A stretch of 60,143 nucleotides of DNA from NCBI RefSeq assembly GCF_900111445.1, contig NZ_FOHE01000020.1:1-60143 (forward strand), read 5' to 3'. A program made the position numbers and the translations under genes. Positions 6,691-14,288 of this stretch are shown here, piece after piece. Positions within the stretch are counted from its first letter, which is position 1, and the number at the start of each line of letters is the position of its first letter. This DNA comes from Oceanobacillus limi (lineage in GTDB: Bacteria; Bacillota; Bacilli; Bacillales; Amphibacillaceae). The notes under the pieces are model-generated. The model did not search any database. It worked only from the letters and a program-made list of their open reading frames with translations, and was not told the DNA's origin.

Positions 6691-8286
6691 ATGAACAAGA
6701 ATTTAATTGATTGGCCTACCTTTTTTGGTGCTTTAGTAATCCTATTTGGGGTAACCATTCCGCTTGTAATATTCCCTGAAGCAGGTGCTGAAGTGATCAA
6801 TGCTGCAAATCGTTTTATGACAGGAAACTTTGGTGTTCTGTTTATACTAATGGGCTTATTATCACTAATATTCCTGCTATTCGTTGCATTTAGCAAACAA
6901 GGAAAGATTAAGCTTGGTGGACGAGAAACCAAAAGAGAGTTTAGTACTTTTTCTTGGGCGGCAATGCTTTTTTCTGCCGGTATTGGTTCGAGTATCCTTT
7001 ATTGGGGTATGATTGAATGGGCTTATTATTATCAAGGACCACCATTTGGAATCGCTCCCGAATCTGAAGAAGCAATTCAATTTGCTTCCACATATGGTAT
7101 CTTCCATTGGGGGCCAATTGCTTGGGCAATCTATACATTACCTGCATTACCTATCGCTTATTTTTTCTATGTGCGAAAAAAACCAGTTCTAAAAATTAGC
7201 GAAGCAATCCGACCCGTCCTAGGAAAATATGTCGATGGACCAATTGGTGTTGTAATCGATGTATTGTTCATATTTGGTCTTATGGGAGGAGCCGGAACAA
7301 CGTTAGCACTAGGGACACCAATGATTACCGAAGGCGTTAACGACTTAACAGGATTACCAGTAAATTTAGGAACGCAAGCAGGAATCATGCTACTTTGTAC
7401 TGCAATTTTTGCGATTAGTTCTTATTCCGGATTGCAAAGAGGAATCAAAGTATTGAGTGATTTAAATCTGTGGTTAGTTATTTTTATCCTAGGGTTTATA
7501 TTCCTGTTCGGTCCAACGGTATTTATAAGTGAGACTACCGTAACAAGTATCGGAATTCTCTTAAACGACTTTTTCCGAATGTCTACTTGGTTAGAACCAC
7601 TTGCAAATGTAGCTGGTTTTGATGAAACATTATTTCCGGAAAGTTGGACAGTATTCTATTGGGCGTGGTGGCTTGTATATGCACCTTTCGTTGGTTTATT
7701 TGTTGCACGAATTTCCAGAGGCCGTACAATCCGAGAAATGATTATAGGGACAATGGTATATGGGACAATTGGTTGTATTTTGTTCTTTGGAATCCTTGGA
7801 AATTACGGACTCTATTTGCAGCTTACAGGTAGCTTTGATGTTATCTCCTTTATGAATGAATATGGTGCTCCTGCTACCATTATTGCAATTCTAAATCAGT
7901 TACCGCTCTCGACTTTCATTGTTGCTATATTTACAATACTGGCTATCATTTTCTTAGCAACAACATTTGATTCTGCATCATACATTTTAGCTGCAGTTGC
8001 TCAAAAAAGTGTAAAAGGTGGAGATCCATTACGTTGGCACCGCTTGTTTTGGGCATTCACCCTATGTATCATGCCACTTGTTTTAATGTTTATCGGAGAT
8101 TTAGAAACATTACAAACAGCAAGTATTGTTTCCGGGTTTCCCATTATTTTTATCATGTTCTTACTCGCATGGTCCTTTATGAAAGCCTCTGGAGAAGATA
8201 TTCGCGCATCCAGAGACTACCGGGCACCAACGATTTATATTACACACCATAAAAAAGAAGGATCACGAGGTCCTACTGACAAATAA
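6691..8286 (+). CDS. BCCT-family betaine/choline/carnitine transporter
   Basis: Sodium-coupled uptake of quaternary ammonium compatible solutes, 531 residues, 12 membrane helices. The BCCT signature is visible as SWTVFYWAWWLVYAPFVGLF (about residues 316-335), with its tryptophan-rich substrate cage, followed by ARISRGRT. AGAAAGGA (6675-6682) lies 8 bases before ATG 6691; the ATG at 6682 overlaps that site and is rejected. OpuD or BetL of Bacillus and Listeria are the nearest known types, but substrate cannot be told from sequence. It has its own hairpin terminator and stands alone, divergent from coaW. Confidence 0.93.
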   Translation: MNKNLIDWPTFFGALVILFGVTIPLVIFPEAGAEVINAANRFMTGNFGVLFILMGLLSLIFLLFVAFSKQGKIKLGGRETKREFSTFSWAAMLFSAGIGSSILYWGMIEWAYYYQGPPFGIAPESEEAIQFASTYGIFHWGPIAWAIYTLPALPIAYFFYVRKKPVLKISEAIRPVLGKYVDGPIGVVIDVLFIFGLMGGAGTTLALGTPMITEGVNDLTGLPVNLGTQAGIMLLCTAIFAISSYSGLQRGIKVLSDLNLWLVIFILGFIFLFGPTVFISETTVTSIGILLNDFFRMSTWLEPLANVAGFDETLFPESWTVFYWAWWLVYAPFVGLFVARISRGRTIREMIIGTMVYGTIGCILFFGILGNYGLYLQLTGSFDVISFMNEYGAPATIIAILNQLPLSTFIVAIFTILAIIFLATTFDSASYILAAVAQKSVKGGDPLRWHRLFWAFTLCIMPLVLMFIGDLETLQTASIVSGFPIIFIMFLLAWSFMKASGEDIRASRDYRAPTIYITHHKKEGSRGPTDK

Positions 8287-8313
8287 AAAAAGGGTGCCTG
8301 GCACCCTTTTTTA
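8285..8313. terminator. bidirectional terminator made of a single repeat arm
   Basis: AAAAAAGGGTGCCTGGCACCCTTTTTT-type hairpin between the convergent BCCT and uvsE genes. Its core, GTGCCTGGCAC, is the same palindrome that forms each arm of the nested repeats at 31.8-52.7 kb. Confidence 0.75.
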
Positions 8314-8319
8314 TGAGGT

Positions 8320-9288
8320 TTATTTAATTAAAAAGCTGGCTTGATCTACGACTTCAATTTCAGGATAATTACGAAGATCTCGTATCAGTCTAAATATTGC
8401 ATCGTCCTTTTGTTTAGCTTCGATCATGCAATCAATTTTCGGAACTGTTCCTTTGATTTCATTTAAAAAATCCAAAAACATCTCTGGATCCACATAATCA
8501 GCATGAGCACGATATTTTTCTGAAGACCTCGGACTAGATATATGCATTTTTATTGGCATACTTGATGTACTCCATGTATGAACGATCCGATCCCATTGAT
8601 TAGACCAATTAGGCTCATCATGATTCGCTAGATGATGATGGTAATCAAAAACAAGCGGTATGCCTAATTTTTCACATAGATATAACGTATCCAACAATGA
8701 GAAGGTTTTATCGTCATTTTCAAGGATAATCATCTCTTGAAGCTTCGTTGGAATCACACCCCAATTATGAACAAATTGTTCCAAAGCCTGTTCTTTATCC
8801 CCATAACCGCCTCCCACATGCATCACGCATCGATGTCTAGGAAGGACTCCCAACCCTTTCAGTAAACGATAATGCATTCGTAAAGTTTTAACGGAATTTT
8901 TTAATACATCCGATTTAGGGGAGTTAAGTAACACAAAGTGATCAGCATGAAAATCAACTCTTTTTTGAGGATGTGCCTTCAAAAAAGATGCTAATTCCGT
9001 TAAAGACTCCTTAAGCGAATCCATATAATCCCAGTCCTCTGTTTCTGGGTGATCTGCTAACGGAATGAGCTTGGAAGATATACGATAGAAATTAATATCA
9101 TTTGCAACATTATATTTAAATAATCGAAGGCAATTACTTAAATTGGCTTTGGCTATTTGCTCTAACTTATGAACAGCTGCATCCCAGTCAGATATCTGTG
9201 AGAATCGACTATAGGTCATTGTTTTGGACGTAGAACTATTTTTTACGTTTACACTTATTGCAGAATATCCAAGGCGTACAAGGGTCAA
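8320..9288 (-). CDS. uvsE: UV damage endonuclease UvsE (UVDE)
   Basis: Nicks DNA 5' to UV photoproducts and starts alternative excision repair; 322 residues with a TIM-barrel fold binding metal ions. Family features: N-terminal MTLVRLGYSAISVN, NCLRLFKYN, RISSKLIPLADHP, FHADHFVLLN, VMHVGGGYGDKE, ILENDDKTF, and VFDYHHHLAN with metal-binding histidines, then KMHISSPR. It is alone on the minus strand. With uvrX it gives the window two UV-tolerance genes. Confidence 0.93.
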   Translation of the reverse strand: MTLVRLGYSAISVNVKNSSTSKTMTYSRFSQISDWDAAVHKLEQIAKANLSNCLRLFKYNVANDINFYRISSKLIPLADHPETEDWDYMDSLKESLTELASFLKAHPQKRVDFHADHFVLLNSPKSDVLKNSVKTLRMHYRLLKGLGVLPRHRCVMHVGGGYGDKEQALEQFVHNWGVIPTKLQEMIILENDDKTFSLLDTLYLCEKLGIPLVFDYHHHLANHDEPNWSNQWDRIVHTWSTSSMPIKMHISSPRSSEKYRAHADYVDPEMFLDFLNEIKGTVPKIDCMIEAKQKDDAIFRLIRDLRNYPEIEVVDQASFLIK

Positions 9289-9380
9289 CTTTAAAACTCC
9301 TTTATAAATATTTCTTTATTAAAAGTATCCCCTTAATACCGACAGTGAATCACACTATCAAATAATTTCAATTTATCGAT

Positions 9381-9410
9381 AAAAATAGCACCCCGACATG
9401 AGGTGCTATT
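9381..9410 (-). terminator. terminator of the secreted protease gene
   Basis: On the minus strand AATAGCACC pairs with GGTGCTATT around a 9-base loop and is followed by a T-run. It begins 8 bases after the subtilase stop codon. Confidence 0.75.
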
Positions 9411-9417
9411 TTCACAC

Positions 9418-10620
9418 TTAATAATTTACGGAATCATAAGCATTAATTATCCCATAGCGAACATAGTTGCCATACATATAATCAGTCGTATTCTGGATTG
9501 CAGCACGAGCTTGCGTATTACTACGTCCTTGACCTGTCAATAGTGCTGCCTGACCAGCTACATAAGGGGATGCCATAGAAGTTCCAGATAAATATACATA
9601 GCGATTATTTGGATACGTTGACGCAATATCAACTCCTGGAGCCGCTACATCAACCCATGATCCATAATTAGAGAAACTAGCTCTATTATTGTTGCTGTCT
9701 ACTGCACCTACTGCAATGGCATTTGCATACGAAGCCGGTTGGAATTGTTGCGAAGTACCATCGTTACCTGCTGCAGCTACAACAACTGAACCACGATTCC
9801 AGGCATAGTTTACTGCATCTTCTAAAGCTTGCGTATCACAAGCACAACCAAGCGATAAATTGATCACTTCAGCACCGTAGTCGGCTGCATATTGAATCCC
9901 GTTTGCAATATTTGCTAGTGATCCACTTCCATTCGCATCCAAGACACGAACAGCTAAAATATCCGTATTAGGAGCCATACCTGCAATACCTGTTCGATTA
10001 TTAGTTTCAGCTGCAGCAATACCTGCAACATGTGTTCCATGACCATTTAAGTCAGATGGTGTATAGTCCCCGTCAACAAAATCATACCCACGAATTGTTT
10101 TCCCATCTAAATCAGGGTGATTATAATCAACCCCAGTATCTAACACAGCGATTTCTTGCCCAGAACTTCCTCGTGCAACATCCCAAGCAGAATCAGCAGA
10201 TGTGTTAAATAAACCATACTGATAATTCGGACTAAAATACGTATCATTTGGAGACCATGCAGCCTTCAAAATATAATTTGGCTCCACATATTCCACATTT
10301 TTATTCTTACTTAATGCTTTTACTACAGCCTCTACATTCCCTACTTCTAAAACTAAAAATGGCGATTCAACTACTTTTGGTGCCGGCTTCACTTTGGCAC
10401 CAATATCCTGTAATACTTTTTCTTGCGTGTTTACAGAAATCTTCTCCTTAAACTTAACGACGACTTCTCCTTTTACATAGGCACCTTTCTCACCTACTTC
10501 GTTAACCGAGACTCCCTCAGCATTGTTCGGCAATGATTCAATTTCCTCTGCCGCTACACTTGCTAACGGAGAAAATAGTAGTACCAGTAACGCCAAACCA
10601 CCTAAAACTTTGAGTTTCAT
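9418..10620 (-). CDS. secreted subtilisin-like serine protease (S8, thermitase-like)
   Basis: Extracellular endopeptidase precursor of 400 residues. Start ATG 10620 follows AAAGGAGGAG. Signal peptide 1-24 (MKLKVLGGLALLVLLF, cleavage near SVAAEE), I9 pro-domain about 45-110, mature enzyme after about 115. The catalytic triad is visible: D in AVLDTGVDYNHPDLDG, H in NGHGTHVAGIA, S in LSGTSMASPYVAG; the oxyanion asparagine is in AAAGND. A CAC motif in LSLGCACDTQ resembles the strained near-active-site disulfide of Bacillus Ak.1-type proteases. It is monocistronic. Confidence 0.93.
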   Translation of the reverse strand: MKLKVLGGLALLVLLFSPLASVAAEEIESLPNNAEGVSVNEVGEKGAYVKGEVVVKFKEKISVNTQEKVLQDIGAKVKPAPKVVESPFLVLEVGNVEAVVKALSKNKNVEYVEPNYILKAAWSPNDTYFSPNYQYGLFNTSADSAWDVARGSSGQEIAVLDTGVDYNHPDLDGKTIRGYDFVDGDYTPSDLNGHGTHVAGIAAAETNNRTGIAGMAPNTDILAVRVLDANGSGSLANIANGIQYAADYGAEVINLSLGCACDTQALEDAVNYAWNRGSVVVAAAGNDGTSQQFQPASYANAIAVGAVDSNNNRASFSNYGSWVDVAAPGVDIASTYPNNRYVYLSGTSMASPYVAGQAALLTGQGRSNTQARAAIQNTTDYMYGNYVRYGIINAYDSVNY

Positions 10621-10943
10621 TTGAACTCCTCCTTTATTTTTTACTCTAAAATTTATATGGGAGCTCAAAGAATTTCATGTAGGTTTACAGGCATTGCCAT
10701 GTTGGGAAATCATACGGGTAGGACTAGTAATTTTGTTAAACTTTATACCTAAAGTTTCTTTGTAAAGGAAATATCCCAAATCCCCTTTATTTTTGCTACT
10801 TATCCAAGAAGCTTTTCAATAGTTGCACAATTTTCTTTTAGAAATAGTTATCACTTTATTCCTATTACAGACCATTGCCCTAGAAATAGGAAAGGCAATT
10901 ATAATCCATAAGAAAGAGCCTGCCGTCTGACAGACTCCAAACC
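10621..10943. other. intergenic region, protease to nrnB
   Basis: This 323-bp gap holds the protease 5' region and, at its right end, the nrnB terminator. I see no ORF with a ribosome site and no RNA gene. No convincing promoter pair for the protease was found. Confidence 0.6.
10908..10936 (-). terminator. terminator of nrnB
   Basis: On the minus strand GAGTCTGTC pairs with GGCAGGCTC (two G-U pairs) around AGAC and is followed by TTTCTT. Confidence 0.7.
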
Positions 10944-12122
10944 CTAATTCTTTTTCACTTGTTCGATAAGATAATGAACAAATACGTCATCTCGAGCTAA
11001 CCAGGCTTCATAGTTACGCTTCAGGTGTTTCTCAGCATCAGTAAAAGTTAGAAATGACTCACCAACTGCATTATTATTTTGTGTTATTTTCCATTTCCCA
11101 TCTTCCGTTGAATGGAGGAAGAATAATTTATCCTGATGACCTTGGTAAATCGTACCATAATCAGATTCCTTTACATTATATCGATTTCTCCTGGCATCCT
11201 CTCGTAATGGTTCTAATGGAAAGGTTTCAGCAACGAAAAGTTGATAAGCATCATCTGTTAACGAACATCCTGACGCTTTTGCATGCCCCCCACCTCCAAA
11301 CTTTCCAGCAATCTCCGAAACATCTATATGGTCATGAATTGTACGAAATCCAGCGCGTTTCGCTCCAATGTTTATGATAACGATATAGTCTAAATGCGGA
11401 TTATCTTTTCCTAGTTCATTGCCGAGTTCCGAATGATATGATTCCGCAAAAACAACTCCAGCGTAATAATCATCGATTTTTGTTTGAACCAGTTCTCGCC
11501 GTTTCTTTCGGATATAACGATCTGTTTTGGTTTCTTCCATATCCAGTATCTTTTGTTCAAACTTATCAAAGTAAAACGTATCACTTGTGGAAAGCCTTTC
11601 GATCATTTTCTCTTCAAACTCATCAATGGAAATGAGGAAAAATAATGCATTAAGTCGTTGTGCATCTTGGTTATCATTCTTTTCCCACTCCCAAGTATCG
11701 TATTGTCTTACTAACTCGACAAATTCATCGATAGCCTTAGTAGCTTGTAAGTAATTATGTTTTACCAAATATTCATATAATAAAGATGTAGCTGAATTAA
11801 GCTTTCCTGTTTCATTTTCCACAATTACATGCCCCCAATCGTATTGATTTAAATGGAGGGCAGTTTTGTGATGATCAATCAATTGAACGTTACCAGATAA
11901 CTTGAAAAACTCATCCAACCTTTTCTCATTTTCCGTGTTAACCGACAGATCGGTAATGAATAAAAATGTATTTTTATCCCCATTTTCCAAAAACCACTCT
12001 ACCTCTCGATCAAGTCCGGATATCGAATTGTAACGCACACGTACATCTTTACCAAACGCGAGCTTTGCTAATATTCCACAGCTGACTCCATCGAGATCAT
12101 TATGTGATAATAGTTTAAACAT
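10944..12122 (-). CDS. nrnB: DHH-family oligoribonuclease, NrnB/YngD type
   Basis: Degrades short oligoribonucleotides; 392 residues from ATG 12122 behind AAAGAGGTGAAA (B. subtilis YngD/NrnB is about 399). DHH metal motifs: SHNDLDG at 6-12 and DHH at 83-85; the DHHA1 substrate motif GGGGHAKASGC lies near 290-300. The 72-base upstream frame extension has no ribosome site. It is a single gene with its own terminator. Confidence 0.88.
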   Translation of the reverse strand: MFKLLSHNDLDGVSCGILAKLAFGKDVRVRYNSISGLDREVEWFLENGDKNTFLFITDLSVNTENEKRLDEFFKLSGNVQLIDHHKTALHLNQYDWGHVIVENETGKLNSATSLLYEYLVKHNYLQATKAIDEFVELVRQYDTWEWEKNDNQDAQRLNALFFLISIDEFEEKMIERLSTSDTFYFDKFEQKILDMEETKTDRYIRKKRRELVQTKIDDYYAGVVFAESYHSELGNELGKDNPHLDYIVIINIGAKRAGFRTIHDHIDVSEIAGKFGGGGHAKASGCSLTDDAYQLFVAETFPLEPLREDARRNRYNVKESDYGTIYQGHQDKLFFLHSTEDGKWKITQNNNAVGESFLTFTDAEKHLKRNYEAWLARDDVFVHYLIEQVKKN

Positions 12123-12297
12123 CGATTTCACCTCTTTAGGTAGTATGGATTTCTGGTCGTAAAAATATTGTAACTTTCGAATATTTCCCTGCAAAAAAAT
12201 GGCATATAGAGGAACGTATGATTTAAAGAAGTTATTAAAAACTATAGATGGCTTTCTTTTTTGAAAGCTACTCTGAACCGGGAAAAGGATGATGATT

Positions 12298-12579
12298 ATG
12301 AATAACCGCGGGATGATGACTTCCCTCTTAACAGTAGGAGCTGCAGGTGCTGCAATTTACGGCATAAGAAAAGGGATTCAAAATGGTACATTCCAACGAT
12401 TACCACAACAACTAACGAACGCTATGAATAGCCAAACTGTCCAACAAATGACTCAGCCAATTCAAAACATGATGAATAACACTGGTCAACAAAATCAAGG
12501 GCAACAAGATATGGGTATGCTTAGTACAAGTGATCAAAGCGTACAAGAGCAAATGACAAATGATACAAAACAGTGGTAA
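12298..12579 (+). CDS. small hypothetical protein with N-terminal hydrophobic segment
   Basis: 93 residues from ATG 12298 (AAAAGG lies 9 bases before it). MTSLLTVGAAGAAIYGIRKG forms a short hydrophobic, glycine/alanine-rich segment at about 7-26; the rest is rich in Gln, Asn and Met (QQMTQPIQNMMNN). It resembles the small DUF3918-type proteins found in Bacillaceae, but I do not assign a function. It is followed by a strong hairpin. Confidence 0.6.
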   Translation: MNNRGMMTSLLTVGAAGAAIYGIRKGIQNGTFQRLPQQLTNAMNSQTVQQMTQPIQNMMNNTGQQNQGQQDMGMLSTSDQSVQEQMTNDTKQW

Positions 12580-12592
12580 ATCACAATAGTAA

Positions 12593-12618
12593 GAGGCCTG
12601 CATAATAATGCAGGCCTC
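12593..12618. terminator. bidirectional terminator
   Basis: GAGGCCTGCAT and ATGCAGGCCTC form a perfect 11-bp stem with an AATA loop between the convergent small gene and the dioxygenase gene. Confidence 0.8.
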
Positions 12619-12628
12619 ATTGCTCAAT

Positions 12629-13612
12629 CTAAAAGTATTCCTTTTCTATTTTCAAAGTACTTCTTACTGTGTCAATCGGGCGAACCATTTCTTCAATTTT
12701 CTCACGCTTCGATTCTAAAAACGGTGGTAATGATAATTTTTCTCCTAGTGTTTCATATGGTTCGTCTCCCATAAATCCAGGACCATCTGTTGCAAATTCA
12801 AATAAGATTTGTGGAGCAACACGTACGTATAGGGAACCAAAGAAAAATCGATCAACAAAGCCAGATGTTTGGAAGCCAAAGCTACGCATACGTTCATCCC
12901 ATTCATCTAATTCATTTCGATCATCAACCCTCAACGCAGCATGATGTACCGTACCATATCCTTGCATAGCCTGTGGAAGGACAGGATTATATTCCACCAC
13001 AACTCTTGCGCCATTTCCGCCTTCACCTACTTCAAATAAGTGAAAAGCTCCTTCATTGGCAATTTCCTTATATTGAAGTACTTTTTCCAGCATTTCTTTA
13101 AAATAATCAAAGTTTGCAATGCGAACATGAATTGGACCTAATCCTGTAATAGCATACTCGAGTGGTACAGGGCCCTCTTGCCAAGGAGTCCCTGCTTCTA
13201 CACCTTTAAGATTTTCATCAGAAATCAATTGATAGTTTTGATCATCAAAGTCTACGAAGTTTAATACCTTTATACCAAATTGTTCTTCAATACCAGTGTG
13301 CTTCACTTTATAATGGTCTAATCGTTTGACCCAGTAGTGTAAAGCGTCATCACTAGGAACACGAAATGCTGTTTTAAAAATCTCGTTTGTACCGTGTGAG
13401 CCTTTTGGAATTCCTGGGAAGTCAAAAAAGGTCATATCTGTACCTGGACTCCCTTTATCATCAGCAAAGAATAAATGATATGTTTGAATATCATCCTGGT
13501 TTACCGTTTTCTTTACTAACCGCATTCCTAATACGTACGTGAAAAACTCGTAATTTTTCTCTGCACTACTTGTAATCGCCGTAACATGGTGCATTCCTTT
13601 TAATCCATTCAT
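12629..13612 (-). CDS. ring-cleaving dioxygenase, MhqO/MhqA-like glyoxalase family
   Basis: Putative metal-dependent extradiol-type dioxygenase, 327 residues, two tandem VOC (glyoxalase) modules. Module 1 begins GMHHVTAIT (metal-ligand histidine) at about 6-14; module 2 has GLGPIHVRI and YGTVHHAALRV. The closest known family is MhqA/MhqO, hydroquinone dioxygenases of the Bacillus quinone stress response. Start ATG 13612 has GGAGG 7 bases upstream; the longer frame lacks one. No MhqR-like regulator is adjacent, so substrate is inferred only. Confidence 0.85.
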   Translation of the reverse strand: MNGLKGMHHVTAITSSAEKNYEFFTYVLGMRLVKKTVNQDDIQTYHLFFADDKGSPGTDMTFFDFPGIPKGSHGTNEIFKTAFRVPSDDALHYWVKRLDHYKVKHTGIEEQFGIKVLNFVDFDDQNYQLISDENLKGVEAGTPWQEGPVPLEYAITGLGPIHVRIANFDYFKEMLEKVLQYKEIANEGAFHLFEVGEGGNGARVVVEYNPVLPQAMQGYGTVHHAALRVDDRNELDEWDERMRSFGFQTSGFVDRFFFGSLYVRVAPQILFEFATDGPGFMGDEPYETLGEKLSLPPFLESKREKIEEMVRPIDTVRSTLKIEKEYF

Positions 13613-13630
13613 TCGTAAGCCTCCAGTCAA

Positions 13631-14254
13631 TATCTATTCTTTGTAATATACGAAACAATATTATATTTAATTAAAATATCTTTAATTCAAAATAAATGTA
13701 TCACGTATGTTTATATCTGTCAATCAGAAGGATATTAAACTTCTGTGGTTGAATTCTTAAATTAATCGTTTTTATGTTGGTTGATCATAGTGAATATAAG
13801 GTATATTTTATGTGACATAACAAATTCTAAAAGATTTTGGGAGATACTATCACCGCTACGGAAATACATTACGCTGATATATTTTGTGATTATTATTCAA
13901 TCAATAATCATAGTTTCATGATGTATATTCTTGCAAAATAAGAAACATCTCAACAGCGGAGACAGAATGCGTAGACTGTGGGAACAGCACGAGTCCGAAG
14001 ACCCCGTATTGATGCGCCTGCGTCTACTAGTAACTCTTCGAAGCTAATTCCTCGGCGCAAGGGAACAAAGAAGAATATTCAAGTAGTACCCTGGCTGAGG
14101 CCGTGCCCACGGAAAGCGAAGTATTCTGTCGTAGCGACATTTTAGCACTATCGAAAGATGGAGATGATAGGAATTTCACTAAATCATTATGTCGCATCAT
14201 ATATCAACTATTCATTAAAATACAATAGAAAACATCTACTGTATTAAAAGAAAA
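13631..14254. other. intergenic region holding a dispersed repeat
   Basis: No ORF with a ribosome site is seen. The left third is AT-rich and featureless. The GC-rich part, about 13950-14150, is the repeat listed separately. Confidence 0.6.
13955..14150. repeat. GC-rich dispersed Bacillaceae repeat, probably structured
   Basis: A patch clearly richer in G and C than its surroundings with no reading frame. Its ends pair: GACAGAAT near 13971 with ATTCTGTC near 14132. It contains GTGGGAACAGCACGAGTC, GAAGACCCCG, CTGAGGCCGTGCCCACGG and GGAAAGCGAAGT, blocks I recognise from a multi-copy intergenic repeat in Bacillaceae genomes. One copy is in this window. Whether it is a mobile element or an RNA is unknown. 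Confidence 0.65.
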
Positions 14255-14283
14255 AGCTCCTGGTTACATAATAACCAGGAGCT
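14241..14283 (-). terminator. terminator of the UPF0182 gene
   Basis: AGCTCCTGGTTA and TAACCAGGAGCT (14255-14283) form a perfect 12-bp stem followed on the minus strand by TTTTTCTTTT. Confidence 0.85.
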
Positions 14284-14288
14284 CATGC

